64,000 nt of DNA from an uncultured Myxococcales bacterium (GCA_903883645.1 CAISBR010000102.1:1-64000); one strand, 5' to 3'. Shown: positions 54,026 to 64,000, counted from the first letter of the stretch. The notes: generated from the sequence alone by a model not told the origin. Numbers and translations are program-made.

Positions 54026-55762
54026 ATGACCCCATTTCTACCTGCGCCCAAGCGTGGCACGACCCCTTGGCCCCACTTGTCGTGGCTGCTGGCGACGGGC
54101 CTGTTTGCGGCGATAGGCTGCACGACGACAACCGCCACTTCGCCTGCGGCAGATGCCCTGCAAGACGCAGCCAGCACTGGGGATTCGACAGCGCCCGATG
54201 CGGCCTTGCCCCTCGACAGCAGCAGCGTTGCCACCGGGCCAACTTGGCACGCCGATGTGGCGCCCATCGTTCAGAGCCACTGCGCGGGCTGCCATACCAA
54301 GGGCGGCATCGCCCCGTTTGCGCTGGATACGTATGCCCAAGCCGCAGCCACAGCGGGTACATGGCTCGCCCCCATTGGCGCCCAGACGATGCCGCCCTGG
54401 GGTGCGCGCGAAACTGCGGAATGCAAGCCGCGTTTGGGCTGGAAGCACGACCTGCGCTTGACGCCGGCCCAGCTGCAGACGCTTTCGGCTTGGCTCAGCG
54501 CGGGCATGCCCGAGGGTCAGCCGACGACGAACAATCCGCAGCCCGTCGGCAACAAGCTGATGGAATTGACCGATGTGGATGCCGTGGCCAAGCCCAAGGT
54601 GCCGTATGTGGCTGCGGGTGCCCAGGACCAGCTGCGCTGCTTTGTCCTTGATGCCGCGTTTGCGCAAGACCAGTTCTTGAACGGCGTGCAGGTACTGCCC
54701 GGCAACCCGGCGGTGGTGCACCATGCGCTGCTGTTCTTAGACCCCAATGCCGAGTCGGTGGCAAAGGCCAATGCGGACGGGCAGTACGAGTGCTTCGGCT
54801 CGGCCGGTGTGACCGGGCAAAAGCTGCTGGCGGCGTGGGCGCCAGGGGCAGTGCCGGCGGAGTATCCGAGCGGAGCGGGTTCGCTCATCCCCAAGGGGTC
54901 GAAGCTGGTGTTGCAGGTGCACTATCACCCGGCTGGCAAGACGGCGACGCCCGACCTGACGCAAGTGCAGCTGCGGTTTGTGAAAGGTACGCCCACGATG
55001 TTTGGCGCGACCGTGCTCGTTGGCAATTTTGCCGGCCCAGAAGGGAGCGGTGGGCTGCTGCCCGGCCCGGATGACCCGACCAGTGGCCCGGCGTTTGTGA
55101 TCCCAGCGGGCAAGACCAACCACACCGAAGAGATGCTGTTTACCATGCCGGCGATGCTGGGTGGTAAGCCTATGCCCGACCTGAAGATTTACGCGGTGGG
55201 CACGCACATGCACTATGTGGGCAAGTCGATGCGGGTCGCCTTAGAGCGCGCCACGCAAAGCCAGGCGTGCACTGCGGGTGAAGTAGGGCCACTTGCCGCG
55301 TGTCTAGCAGATAATTGCAAAGAACTGAGCGGGCTTGCCCTAGCCCAGTGCGCGCAGACAACGTGTGGCGATGCCGCGGGCACCCTCAGCGACAGCTGCG
55401 GCGTGTGCCTAAAAGGCGAGGTGCTCAAGGGGGCGACCGCCAGCGCCATTTTGGCGACGTGCACTGCGGCCACGGCCAAGACCCTGCAAGGCCCGGCAAC
55501 GGAATGCCTTGTCGAAACTCCGCAGTGGAACTTCGACTGGCAGCGGGTGTACGTCTACGACGCGCCGATCGAGCAACTGCCCGTCATTGGCGCAGGGGAT
55601 CGGTTGCGGTTGCGCTGCGTGTACGACAACAGCCTAGGCAACGCTGCTGTGGCCGAAGCCCTGAAGGCACAAGGAAAATTGCAGCCGCAGGATGTTTGGC
55701 TGGGCGAGCAGACCCTTGACGAGATGTGCCTGGCGGTGGTGCAGGTGTTGTACAAGCCGTAG
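54026..55762 (+). CDS. Lipoprotein with cytochrome c heme site and PHM-like copper monooxygenase domain
   Basis: This 578-residue protein has a lipobox-like AIGC (Cys32), an Ala/Thr-rich linker and one heme site CAGCH (Cys86, Cys89, His90). A copper type II ascorbate-dependent monooxygenase-like region follows with VVHHALLF (CuA), LVLQVHYHPAG (CuA/CuB) and GTHMHYVGKSM (CuB). A Cys-rich insert of about 70 residues (CLADNCKELSG, CAQTTCGDAA, CGVCLKGE) lies between the last His motif and the C-terminal WNFDWQRVYVYD. PHM-like enzymes hydroxylate using copper and electrons, and the heme could supply them. The substrate is unknown. ACGGAG precedes the ATG. Confidence 0.85.
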   Translation: MTPFLPAPKRGTTPWPHLSWLLATGLFAAIGCTTTTATSPAADALQDAASTGDSTAPDAALPLDSSSVATGPTWHADVAPIVQSHCAGCHTKGGIAPFALDTYAQAAATAGTWLAPIGAQTMPPWGARETAECKPRLGWKHDLRLTPAQLQTLSAWLSAGMPEGQPTTNNPQPVGNKLMELTDVDAVAKPKVPYVAAGAQDQLRCFVLDAAFAQDQFLNGVQVLPGNPAVVHHALLFLDPNAESVAKANADGQYECFGSAGVTGQKLLAAWAPGAVPAEYPSGAGSLIPKGSKLVLQVHYHPAGKTATPDLTQVQLRFVKGTPTMFGATVLVGNFAGPEGSGGLLPGPDDPTSGPAFVIPAGKTNHTEEMLFTMPAMLGGKPMPDLKIYAVGTHMHYVGKSMRVALERATQSQACTAGEVGPLAACLADNCKELSGLALAQCAQTTCGDAAGTLSDSCGVCLKGEVLKGATASAILATCTAATAKTLQGPATECLVETPQWNFDWQRVYVYDAPIEQLPVIGAGDRLRLRCVYDNSLGNAAVAEALKAQGKLQPQDVWLGEQTLDEMCLAVVQVLYKP

Positions 55763-55986
55763 CTGGCGTCGCCCTTTCGGCCCCGACGCAGGCCGCGCGG
55801 CAGCAGCCAAACGGGTGGCGAAATTGGGCAGGCAAGCCCAGGTGGCACGCCATCGATGCGCCGCGTGAGGCTAGCAGGCAAGTTTGGCTGGGCACGCTGG
55901 GGTCGACGGCGGTAGACCGACCGAGCGCCCGTAGCTTGCGCACCCCATGCGCACAAGTATCCGTTTTAACTACAAGGACTTGAAAC

Positions 55987-56000
55987 GAAATTAGAATTTC
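55987..56000. promoter_or_regulatory. Small AT-rich inverted repeat in the gap before the hybrid kinase gene
   Basis: GAAATT-AG-AATTTC forms a perfect six-base inverted repeat, about 160 bp before the kinase start. It is the most AT-rich patch of the 55763-56162 gap, which otherwise shows nothing supported. It may be a regulator site; there is no direct evidence. Confidence 0.25.
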
Positions 56001-56162
56001 ATTCTTGACGTTAGTTCGGGGGGCAGCACACTGACGCGCTTAGGCTCTGGGCTAAGGGGCCTTTGGATGGAAGCCCTGCGGGCGCTGTACCCAAGGGGGC
56101 CCAGCCGCTGGCCTCTGCGCCCATGACCCCGTTGACGGTGCGACTTGCCGATTCGAGCCAGT

Positions 56163-58673
56163 ATGAGCGATGACCAGCAGCCGTTGCCATCCCAGAACGT
56201 GGCCATCAGCCCGATTGACGACGTTACTGGTCTGCGAGCTGACTTCGACAATGCCAAGACACATCTGCAGGATCTGCGCCGCACGGTGTTCTTCCTCGCC
56301 ACTGTCGTCGGCTCGGTCGGTGTTGCGCTCGTCATGGTCGTGCGCGTGTTTGTGCTCAATTGGGCCTATGCCACGCCCTGGCTAGCCTGGATTCCGATGG
56401 CTGTCAGTGTGCTGTTTGGGGTGTTCGCATGGCGCGCACGCGACCGAGCGGTGCCGCGGCCACATGATCGCGCGGTGTTCTTTGTGTTGCTGCTGGTAAC
56501 GTACGCCGTAGCCGTGCGCGTCAACGGCGTCCTGCCGTTGCTGTTGCTTTCGATGCTGATTGTGCTGAGCTACATGGCGAACGAGCTTCGCACTGCACGC
56601 GCACTGGCGGGCGCCTTCCTATTGCTTTCTATGGTCGCGGCCGCGCGCGGCGAGATTCAGATTGACTACCTAACCCGGCTAACGGTGGGTGGAGTCGTTG
56701 TCGCCATGTGGATGGACGTGATGACGCGCCACATCGAGCGAATGGTGGCGATGACGGATTCCGCCGCCGCAACCCTCAAGCGCGTCGCCGCCGGGCTGTT
56801 GCGCGACAACGAGGTGCTGACTAGGGCCACCGAGGTCGCGACCAAAGCCTCGCAGGCCAAGTCGGAGTTCGTGGCCAACATGAGCCATGAAATCCGCACG
56901 CCGATGAACGCCGTTGTTGGCATGAGCCACCTGTTGGTCAAGACCGACCTGACCGCACAGCAGCGCGACTATCTAGATAAGATTCAGCTTTCTTCGCGGC
57001 AGTTGCTCGATATCATCAACGATATTCTCGATTTCTCAAAGATCGAAGCTGGCCAGCTCACTGCCGACTCGGTCGAATTTGAGCTCGACAGCGTGCTAGA
57101 AAACGTGACGAGCCTGCTGGGGGCCAAGTGCGAGGCGAAGGGGCTCGAGCTGGTCGTCGACGTGGCGAGCGATATGCCCACGACGCTGGTGGGCGACCCG
57201 CTGCGCTTGGGGCAGATCCTCATCAACTACCTGAATAACGCCCTAAAGTTTACCGACAAGGGCAAGATCCACCTCTGGGTGCGGCAGCAAGTGCAGGCAG
57301 ATGATTCGCTGCTGCTGACGTTCTCGGTGCAAGACACGGGTATTGGCATCACGCCCGAGCAGCAGGCGCGGCTGTTTCAGAGCTTCTATCAGGCGGACGC
57401 GTCGACAACGCGGCGGTATGGCGGCACCGGCTTAGGCCTGGCGATCTCTAAGCGTTTGGCTGAGTTGATGGGGGGTGCGGTCGGCGTCGAAAGTACGTTT
57501 GGCCAGGGCTCGCTGTTTTGGTTCAGTGCACAGTTGGGGCGTGGTCGCCACCGAGGTCGGGTCGCTCCGCTCCGCGCGCCCGCCGAGGCGCTTGCCCCCA
57601 TCCGCGGTGCGCGGGTGCTGCTGGTAGAAGACAACGAATTCAACCAGCAGATAGCAAGTGAGCTGCTGCGCGGCGCGGGCTTTGCCGTGGATGTGGCGGG
57701 CAACGGGCTAGATGCGCTACGGCTGGTCCACGCGTCGGCCTACGACTTAGTGCTGATGGACGTGCAGATGCCCGTGATGGACGGGATTGCCGCGACGCTG
57801 GAGCTGCGCAAGACATGGAGCGCCACCGCGTTGCCGATCCTCGCCATGACGGCCAATGCCCTCGATATCGAGCGCGAGCGCTGTCTGGCGGCCGGCATGA
57901 ACGACCACATCGCAAAGCCGATTGAGCTTGAGGTGTTGTGGGCGGCGCTGGCGAAGTGGTGTCCGCCGCGCGGAGTGCAGCCGTTTGCGGCGCATGGGCT
58001 GAGCGTCGCGCCGCGTCATCCGCGTCTGCCGGTCGTGCCGGGCCTCGATATCGCAGGGGGGCTGAGCCGGGTGCTGGGGAACGTGGCGCGGTACGATTCG
58101 CTGCTGCTGCGTTTTGTAGAGGGCCACCGGGCATTTGCGGTCGATGTGCAGGCCGCGCTAGACACCGATGACTGGGACACCGCGGGCCGCTTGGCGCACA
58201 CGCTGCGTGGTGTCGCTGGCAACGTCGGCGCCGTGGACATACATGCCGGGTGCGTCACTTTGCAGCGCCTGATCCAGGACAAAGCGACGCCCCGAGACTT
58301 TGCTGAACACCTAGTAGGGATTCAGGCAGACATCGACAAGCTGACGATCGCCGTGCGGCCGCTGCTGCTACTGCCCGCCCAAGAAGCCGCAAGGGTGTCG
58401 GCCGAGGATTTCAGCCGGCTGGGAGAAGTGTGCGCCAAGCTAGAGACGCTGCTTGCCAACTCGTATGGCGAGGCGCTAGACGTCGCCAATAGCAACGCGC
58501 CGCTGCTGCTGCGGGCGTTTCCGCATCATGCAGCCCGCATTCTAGACTACGTGCGCAAGTTTGAGTTCGACGACGCGCTCGACGCGCTGCACCAAGCCTG
58601 CGCGACGCAGCGGTCCGAGACCGACGCACCGCCAACGGTCGCCACCCCCGACACGACCTACAGCCAACTGTAG
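56163..58673 (+). CDS. Hybrid sensor histidine kinase with receiver and HPt domains
   Basis: This 836-residue protein has about six membrane helices in its first 200 residues. A HisKA domain follows with [20 protein letters not shown]. The ATPase domain has [27 protein letters not shown] and [14 protein letters not shown] receiver domain carries [13 protein letters not shown] and phospho-Asp in [13 protein letters not shown]. An HPt domain ends it with phospho-His in [13 protein letters not shown]. All four phosphorelay steps are in one chain. ATG at 56163 is chosen; an earlier ATG at 56145 is in frame. Confidence 0.93.
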   Translation: MSDDQQPLPSQNVAISPIDDVTGLRADFDNAKTHLQDLRRTVFFLATVVGSVGVALVMVVRVFVLNWAYATPWLAWIPMAVSVLFGVFAWRARDRAVPRPHDRAVFFVLLLVTYAVAVRVNGVLPLLLLSMLIVLSYMANELRTARALAGAFLLLSMVAAARGEIQIDYLTRLTVGGVVVAMWMDVMTRHIERMVAMTDSAAATLKRVAAGLLRDNEVLTRATEVATKASQAKSEFVANMSHEIRTPMNAVVGMSHLLVKTDLTAQQRDYLDKIQLSSRQLLDIINDILDFSKIEAGQLTADSVEFELDSVLENVTSLLGAKCEAKGLELVVDVASDMPTTLVGDPLRLGQILINYLNNALKFTDKGKIHLWVRQQVQADDSLLLTFSVQDTGIGITPEQQARLFQSFYQADASTTRRYGGTGLGLAISKRLAELMGGAVGVESTFGQGSLFWFSAQLGRGRHRGRVAPLRAPAEALAPIRGARVLLVEDNEFNQQIASELLRGAGFAVDVAGNGLDALRLVHASAYDLVLMDVQMPVMDGIAATLELRKTWSATALPILAMTANALDIERERCLAAGMNDHIAKPIELEVLWAALAKWCPPRGVQPFAAHGLSVAPRHPRLPVVPGLDIAGGLSRVLGNVARYDSLLLRFVEGHRAFAVDVQAALDTDDWDTAGRLAHTLRGVAGNVGAVDIHAGCVTLQRLIQDKATPRDFAEHLVGIQADIDKLTIAVRPLLLLPAQEAARVSAEDFSRLGEVCAKLETLLANSYGEALDVANSNAPLLLRAFPHHAARILDYVRKFEFDDALDALHQACATQRSETDAPPTVATPDTTYSQL

Positions 58674-58788
58674 ATGCCCGATTGCCGCAGGCGGTTCAGC
58701 CACCCGGCGGTCGCCCAGTTGACGGTGCGCGGTGGCGAAGGGCATGGTAGTGCCCATGGTGCGCAGAGGCGGCGATGGAGGTCGGGCA

Positions 58789-61368
58789 ATGCAGGTTCAA
58801 GGGCGCGGCGATTTCGTAGTAGTTAAGCGGATAGGCTTAGGTGCAATCTTGGCGGCGTGCTTGTTCGGGTGCGGCAGTAGCAAGCCCACGGCCACGGCTA
58901 CCGACGGCGGCGCGATGGCCGATACCACCGACGCGACGGCCACGATCGGCCCAACCGTTTGGGACGTACCCCTGGCCGCCGGGGCACCGTGGCCCAAATT
59001 CCGCCGCGACGCCCGCCAAACGGGGCGCAGCTCCGCCTCGCACGCGCCAAGTGGCAACGCGCCGCTGTGGTCGTTCAAGACGGGCAAGGGGATCTTCTCT
59101 TCGCCCATCGTCAGCGCGGACGAGACCGTCTACATCGGCTCGGCAGACCGCCACTTCTACGCGCTCAACAAAGACGGCAGCAAGCGCTGGGACTTCGCAA
59201 CCGGCGAAATTATAGACTCTTCTGGCCTATTAGACGACAAGGGCCTGATCTACATCCCCTCGGGCGACGGGCACCTATACGCGCGCAAAGCGGCCACGGG
59301 CGACGAGGTCTGGACATTTGCCGCCGACGACCCCAAGACGACGGGCGGCTTGATCAACTGGTTCGAAGGCAACGTGGCCATGGCACCCAATGGCAACCTG
59401 CTGGTGCCCAACGACAACTTTTGGGTCTACGCCATCGATCGCAGCAGCGGCAAGGCCTTGTGGCACGCCACCCGCTCGGACCAGACCTGGTCATTGCCCG
59501 CGCTCGACGTCGCCAAAGGGCTGTTTGTGCAAGGCAACAATCAACTCGTCAAGGCCCTGGGCAACAACGTCTTCGCCTTCTATGCCGACGGCAAGCCAGC
59601 GTGGAGCGCCAGCACGCCGGGCACGATTGCGGCGAGCCCCTTGCTCACTTCGGGCGGCATCGCCGTGCTCGGCGGCTTCGACGGCATCGCCCACGCCTGG
59701 GATATCGCCAGCGGCAAAGAAGTATGGAGCTTTGCCACCCGCGACCACATCTACGCCAGCGCCGCTGAACTATCTGACGGCACTGTGATTTTACCATCGA
59801 CCGACGGCACCGTGTACGCGCTGGACCCCGCAACGGGGGCCTTAAAGTGGGCCTTTGATACGCTCGAGCCGATTCGCAGCTCGCCGGCGGTCGACAGCGA
59901 AGATCGAATCTACTTCGGCTCGGGCGATGGGCGCCTGTATGTCATCAATCCTAATGGCACCTTGCGCTTCTCACTGCGCCTCATCGATGCCGACCGCAAC
60001 GACCTGAACGCGTCGCCGGCGCTGGGGCACGACGCCATCTACCTGGGCGGCGAGGATGGCCGCGTCTTTGGCGTGCCGTACGACTACTGCTTGCGCCCAA
60101 GCGAGGCCAAGAACGCGGCGTGCACGCTTGGGCCCAACGAGGTGCTGCCCAACGACGGGGTGTTGCTGCTGCAGACAACCCGATTTGGCTCGCCGCTGCT
60201 GCAGCCGACCGCGACGATCGATGCCAACGAGGCCCTGGCATTTTCGCTGTTTGTGCGCAAAGGCGGCGACACCGTGCTGGCCGTGCTAGATTCGACCACG
60301 CTCAAGGTCGACAGCGTGCCCCCATCGGCGGTGCAGGTGCGCGTCTCGGGCGACCGGCGCTTCTTTACGCTGGTGCCGCAGCCCATGTTCGCCGGTGGGG
60401 TAGACGGCAAGGTTCAGTTGCACATTCAGGGCAAGTGGCTGAGCGATCCGCAGCGCGACGGGCTAAAGACCACGGGCGGCAAGGTGGGCGGACCCATCGA
60501 CGTCGTGCTGACGTATACACTGGCCACGGGCGGGCCGACCGCGCTGCCCTTGCCCATTGCGGCGACGCCCGCTGCGGCGGGTGGGGTGTGGGCGATGTAC
60601 CGACTGGCGGCGCCTTTGCCAACTATTTTGCCTAGTTATAACCAGATCGGCTTTGACTCGCTGCACTGGCTGGTCGGGCTGGTCCACGGCGACGGCAAGC
60701 AGGCGGTGGGGTGGGTAGTCGGCGCGCTGCCCCAAGAGGCCGCCCCGGGGATCGTGGTCGATCCGCAGTCGAAGGCACAGTTTCCGGTGACCTTGACGCT
60801 GAAAGATGGCGCCGTAACGCTGCAGAACCAGGGCGGCCTCGCGCTAGAGATGATGAATGCTTCGCTGAGCTTTACTGATTTTCGGGTGAACGCGCGGCTC
60901 GACGCGAAAGGGTCGGCCCCGGCGGGCGCGGTGCTGACCGTGACTTCGAAGTGCTCCGACATCCAACTGTACGGCGTGTTCTTAAAGATGCTCGGTTTCT
61001 GCAATCCAGACACAGACTTGCTGGTTGCCTTTGGCGCGGTGCTGCTCGAGCCGCTGGGCAGCGGAACGGTGACGCCACCTGCAGGGGTCGGCGCGGCGAC
61101 GTTTGTGCGCACGGCGACGGAAGTTAAGGTGACGCTCGCGGGTGGGCAGCTGCCCAACAACGCCCATCGGCTGGGGATTCTGCTCGAAGACTCGGCGACC
61201 GGTCAGCCACTGGCCCTAAGCTACGGCCCGCTCACGACGCAGCACGCAGACGCGGACGGCAAGGTCGATGCGGTGATGCTCGATATCAGCAAGGCCAAAC
61301 TGCCAATAGCAGTGCAGGCTTGGCTGCTGGTCGACGCGCAACCGGTAGCGCAGGCGACGAGTTTGTGA
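58789..61368 (+). CDS. Secreted lipoprotein with PQQ-type beta-propeller
   Basis: This 859-residue protein has a signal peptide ending at lipobox LFGC (Cys28). A PQQ-like propeller follows, with repeated segments such as KTGKGIFSSPIVSADETVYI, SADRHFYALNKDGSKRWDF and DGTVYALDPATGALKWAFDT. After about residue 440 come less conserved beta-rich segments with GGVDGKVQLHIQGKWLSD, probably Ig-like. The propeller resembles BamB-like or PQQ-dehydrogenase repeats without catalytic motifs, so it is probably a binding scaffold. GGAGG seven bases upstream supports the ATG at 58789. Confidence 0.85.
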   Translation: MQVQGRGDFVVVKRIGLGAILAACLFGCGSSKPTATATDGGAMADTTDATATIGPTVWDVPLAAGAPWPKFRRDARQTGRSSASHAPSGNAPLWSFKTGKGIFSSPIVSADETVYIGSADRHFYALNKDGSKRWDFATGEIIDSSGLLDDKGLIYIPSGDGHLYARKAATGDEVWTFAADDPKTTGGLINWFEGNVAMAPNGNLLVPNDNFWVYAIDRSSGKALWHATRSDQTWSLPALDVAKGLFVQGNNQLVKALGNNVFAFYADGKPAWSASTPGTIAASPLLTSGGIAVLGGFDGIAHAWDIASGKEVWSFATRDHIYASAAELSDGTVILPSTDGTVYALDPATGALKWAFDTLEPIRSSPAVDSEDRIYFGSGDGRLYVINPNGTLRFSLRLIDADRNDLNASPALGHDAIYLGGEDGRVFGVPYDYCLRPSEAKNAACTLGPNEVLPNDGVLLLQTTRFGSPLLQPTATIDANEALAFSLFVRKGGDTVLAVLDSTTLKVDSVPPSAVQVRVSGDRRFFTLVPQPMFAGGVDGKVQLHIQGKWLSDPQRDGLKTTGGKVGGPIDVVLTYTLATGGPTALPLPIAATPAAAGGVWAMYRLAAPLPTILPSYNQIGFDSLHWLVGLVHGDGKQAVGWVVGALPQEAAPGIVVDPQSKAQFPVTLTLKDGAVTLQNQGGLALEMMNASLSFTDFRVNARLDAKGSAPAGAVLTVTSKCSDIQLYGVFLKMLGFCNPDTDLLVAFGAVLLEPLGSGTVTPPAGVGAATFVRTATEVKVTLAGGQLPNNAHRLGILLEDSATGQPLALSYGPLTTQHADADGKVDAVMLDISKAKLPIAVQAWLLVDAQPVAQATSL

Positions 61369-61402
61369 GCGACGGGGGCACTGCAGCCCTAGAGCTGGCA
61401 CC

Positions 61403-61430
61403 CCCACCGCGACGACCCCACCGCGACGAC
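61403..61430 (+). repeat. Two tandem 14-bp repeats in the intergenic region
   Basis: CCCACCGCGACGAC is repeated twice in direct tandem, 35 bp after the stop of the propeller gene and about 145 bp before the next start. Two copies are few, and no function is apparent. Confidence 0.5.
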
Positions 61431-61575
61431 CCAGCGCCCTGTACAGCAAGCACCTGCCCACAGGCAAACCGTCAACACAACTCGCAACTTGCTCACCCCC
61501 TTGCCCACCTTGCAGCCCCCGCGTATGGTGCGGCACAAGCAGCGCCCGCCATGGGCGCCCAAGCGGAACCCACCG

Positions 61576-63684
61576 ATGCGCAACCCCAGCCAGTCACCCT
61601 CGCGTCAACTCTGGCGTACTTTGGCGCTCGCGCTGCTCATTTTGCCCAGCCTGGCCCACGCCGCCGTGCCGACCACGCTGGCGCTAGAGGGCGCGCTGAC
61701 ATCGACGGGCGGCGGTCCGGTGGCCGATGGCGTCTATCCCATGACGTTTCAGCTGCTCGACGCACAGGCCGGCACGGCGGTGTGGAGCGAAGGGCCCCAG
61801 AATATTACGGTAAAGTTTGGGCAGTTTACCACCGCGCTGGGCGGCAAGACCCCGCTGTCGCCGGCTACGGTCGCGGGCGAGCGGTGGCTGCAGCTGCAGG
61901 TCGCTACGGACTCGCCGCTGCCCACGGTGCCGCTGCGGGCGGTGGCTACGGCGCTGCGGGCCAGTGTGGCCGAGGGGCTAGAGTGCTCAGGCTGCATCAA
62001 GGCGGGCCAGCTCGAGCCCACGCTGCTGCAAGGCTATGCCAAGACCACAGATTTGGCGGGGTTGGCCAAGGCCACCGACCTCAGCGCCTACGCCAAGACC
62101 AGCGACCTGGCCGATTACGTCAAGGCCGCCGCGCTCGCTAAAGTCGCGGCCACCGGCGCCTATGCCGACCTGAGCGGCACGCCCAAGCTCGCCGACGTGG
62201 CGACTACCGGCAATTACGGCGACTTAAAGGGCCTGCCTATCGCCGCCAAAGTGGGCGCCAGCTGCGGCACCGGCCTAGTCATGCGCGGCATCAAGGCCGA
62301 CGGCAGCTACGAGTGCGCCGCGATCACCATCACCGCCGCTGGCCTGCCCAAAGACGGCCTAGACGAAGTGTCGAACGGCATGCTGACCACCCAGTTCACC
62401 GAGATCGGTGCGTCGCTCAACACACCCATCGCCATTGCCGACGCCTTCCCCGCAGGCACCGCCGACGACATTACAGTGCCCGACCTAGGCACGGCCGAAG
62501 ACCTGCAAATCTATTTAGATATCACCAATAGCGACATCAGCAAGCTCAAGGTCACCGTGTACGACCCCACTGGCAACGCCTACGTCTTGTACGACAAGGG
62601 CGGCACCGGCACGGCGCTCAAAACCAACTTTGCGGCGGCGACCAAGCCGGTTAGCGGCGACTTAGGCTACTGGACCGGCAAGAACCCCATGGGCAAGTGG
62701 TCGATCTCGGTCGCGGACTTCGCGGGCACCGTGGGCGGCAAAGACGGCGCGCTGAACGCCTGGTCGATCCAGGTCAAGACCCTGTCGACCGCCAAGGTAG
62801 GCGTAGGCGGCCTATTGATGATGTTCCGCGCCGCCAGCCCGCCCGTCGACTGCAACGCGAGCACGGGCGGTGGGCAATACTTCGACACTACCACGGCAAC
62901 CCTGCGCTACTGCGACGGCAAGGTGTGGCGCTCGCTGGCCGACAGCTGCGGCAACGGCGTGTTAGAGGTCACAGAAGAGTGCGACGACGGCAACTTAATC
63001 GACAACGACGGTTGCAGCGCGGTCTGCAGCGCGTCTACGGGCTACACCAAGGCGAAGGCGGGCAAGTCGTGCCTCGACATCCTAAACGTGGCCACCAGTT
63101 TGAGCCACACCGCCCCGAGTGCCGTGTTGTGGATCGACCCCAACGGCAGCCCCAGCGACGACGCCTTTCAGGTGTGGTGCGACATGCAGTCTGACGGCGG
63201 CGGCTGGACCCTGGTGATGAAAAGCGGCGACGGCGGCGCCCATACCTGGTCTACCGCCGACCAGAGCTCGAGCGGCAACTTGCTCAATACCAGCCAACCG
63301 GCCAGCAACTTGCATTACAAGCTCTCCGACGCAGTGATCAATCAGATCAAAGATGCAGTGCCCAAGGCGGCCGACCAGATCGCGGTGCGGCTGCACGAGT
63401 CGCAGACCTACAACGTCAAGAAGTTTGGCAAGGCCTCGTGCAAGCTCTGCACCAGCTACGCCGACGCGTGCAACGCCAATTGCGTATGGGGCACAGACAC
63501 CTACAGCACAACGCCCGCGTGGACGAACCTGAGCGACGGCGACGACTGGAAGTACTACCTGGGCGCAGCCAACGTGGGAGCGACCCGCGGCTTCCAGCGC
63601 ATGAGCGTCTATGGCCGCAATAGCTGCGCCTTCCACTACGGCTGGGTCGGCGACTGCCTCGGCGGCTCGCTGTGGGTGCGGTAG
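61576..63684 (+). CDS. Secreted protein with P-domain, Cys-rich and fibrinogen-like domains
   Basis: This 702-residue protein has a signal peptide (RTLALALLILPSLAHA). An N-terminal beta domain with GVYPMTFQLLDAQAGTAVW follows. Tail-fibre-like repeats (AYADLSGTPKLADVATTGNY) come next. A proprotein-convertase P-like domain carries LQIYLDITNSDISKLKVTVY and WSISVADFAG. A Myxococcota-type Cys motif reads CGNGVLEVTEECDDGNLIDN. The C-terminal part is fibrinogen-like: SCLDIL, FQVWCDMQSDGGGWTLVM and DDWKYYLGAANVG. Such parts usually mediate binding to surfaces or glycans. The ATG at 61576 starts the signal peptide; longer starts at 61525 and 61489 are less likely. Confidence 0.85.
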   Translation: MRNPSQSPSRQLWRTLALALLILPSLAHAAVPTTLALEGALTSTGGGPVADGVYPMTFQLLDAQAGTAVWSEGPQNITVKFGQFTTALGGKTPLSPATVAGERWLQLQVATDSPLPTVPLRAVATALRASVAEGLECSGCIKAGQLEPTLLQGYAKTTDLAGLAKATDLSAYAKTSDLADYVKAAALAKVAATGAYADLSGTPKLADVATTGNYGDLKGLPIAAKVGASCGTGLVMRGIKADGSYECAAITITAAGLPKDGLDEVSNGMLTTQFTEIGASLNTPIAIADAFPAGTADDITVPDLGTAEDLQIYLDITNSDISKLKVTVYDPTGNAYVLYDKGGTGTALKTNFAAATKPVSGDLGYWTGKNPMGKWSISVADFAGTVGGKDGALNAWSIQVKTLSTAKVGVGGLLMMFRAASPPVDCNASTGGGQYFDTTTATLRYCDGKVWRSLADSCGNGVLEVTEECDDGNLIDNDGCSAVCSASTGYTKAKAGKSCLDILNVATSLSHTAPSAVLWIDPNGSPSDDAFQVWCDMQSDGGGWTLVMKSGDGGAHTWSTADQSSSGNLLNTSQPASNLHYKLSDAVINQIKDAVPKAADQIAVRLHESQTYNVKKFGKASCKLCTSYADACNANCVWGTDTYSTTPAWTNLSDGDDWKYYLGAANVGATRGFQRMSVYGRNSCAFHYGWVGDCLGGSLWVR

Positions 63685-63717
63685 GCGCGCAGCGGTGTTG
63701 AAATAAACTCCGTGCTT

Positions 63718-64000
63718 CTAGTGGCCTGACAACCAGATACTCCGAACTGCACTGCCCTTCGCCGCTAGGTCTGCGCCCTGCTCAGTAACCTTCTTAAGCT
63801 GAACGGTTGCCCAAAATGTGCTGCCGACCCCGGGCGTGCTCTCGACACCGGCGTCGCCCCCCATCAACAGGGCAATGCGCTTGGCAATGTTTAGGCCCAA
63901 GCCAGCGCCACCGTACTTGCGGGTCATCGAGTCGTCCGCCTGGGTAAAGGCGTGGAACAGCCGGCTCTGCTGTTCGGGCACGATGCCGATGCCCTGGTCG
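63718..64000 (-). CDS. C-terminal part of a sensor histidine kinase, truncated by the window end
   Basis: The frame is open to the window end. It carries the end of an ATPase domain: [55 protein letters not shown]. The stop lies at 63718, with 14 residues beyond the last beta-strand. No receiver domain follows, so it is not a hybrid at this end. The N-terminal part lies beyond the window. Confidence 0.9.
   Translation of the reverse strand, partial: DQGIGIVPEQQSRLFHAFTQADDSMTRKYGGAGLGLNIAKRIALLMGGDAGVESTPGVGSTFWATVQLKKVTEQGADLAAKGSAVRSIWLSGH

Noticed and set aside
55763-56162. Gene on either strand in the gap before the hybrid kinase
   Set aside because: Only short frames with Arg/Ser/Thr bias and no ribosome site cross it.

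Overview
The window is GC-rich bacterial chromosome. It most resembles Myxococcota or a related lineage of the former Deltaproteobacteria. This rests on the many lipoproteins with Asp/Thr/Ala/Pro-rich linkers and Cys-rich EGF-like or CxDxxxCT-type repeats, FHA and PP2C signalling proteins, a heme-containing PHM-like copper protein, a fibrinogen-like secreted protein, and a multiheme cytochrome bc-type complex. The lineage is inferred from gene content; no rRNA is present. No insertion sequence, CRISPR array or prophage was seen.

Layout. 1-3.7 kb (-): large Ig-like/EGF-like lipoprotein, cut by the window start. 4.2-9.1 kb (+): five-gene cyclitol/sugar cluster with an APH-like kinase, a 2-epi-5-epi-valiolone-synthase-like sugar phosphate cyclase, an SDR, a nucleotidyltransferase and a putative glycosyltransferase. 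9.15-15.0 kb (-): respiratory operon coding for a four-motif polyferredoxin, a cupredoxin-like protein, an octaheme cytochrome c, a Rieske protein, a b6-like cytochrome b, a 55-residue membrane protein and a subunit IV-like protein. A diiron MBL-fold (ODP-like) gene diverges from it at 15.4 kb. 16.2-18.7 kb (-): MCE/MlaD protein with a probable C-terminal beta-barrel, and its ABC ATPase, with no permease. 18.9-21.7 kb (+): FHA-GAF histidine kinase followed directly by NAD kinase. 21.7-29.8 kb: two membrane/lipoprotein genes, then a MoxR/DUF58/DUF4350 operon.

29.8-38.3 kb (-): probable long operon of rplC, two unknown genes, hemC, hemD, hemL and a sensor kinase, followed after a gap with operator-like repeats by a response regulator and a TatD nuclease. 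38.6-45.4 kb (+): cysE, tRNA-Leu(CAA), an outer-membrane porin, a PP2C fused to a cyclic-nucleotide domain, a lamin/ConA-like lipoprotein, a second PP2C, a dolichol/phytol-kinase-like membrane enzyme and a short slyX. 45.6-51.5 kb: a 1499-residue Cys-repeat lipoprotein and a lipase-like lipoprotein lying between two direct repeats. 51.6-53.8 kb (-): lipid-related membrane genes (DUF1295, PlsC-like, DUF2177). 54-64 kb: heme/PHM-like copper lipoprotein, hybrid histidine kinase, PQQ-propeller lipoprotein, secreted P-domain/fibrinogen-like protein, and the C-terminal end of another sensor kinase.

The main candidates for something new are the cyclitol cluster, the split bc-type complex with an octaheme cytochrome and cupredoxin, the MCE-barrel fusion, and the secreted fibrinogen-like and PHM-like proteins.
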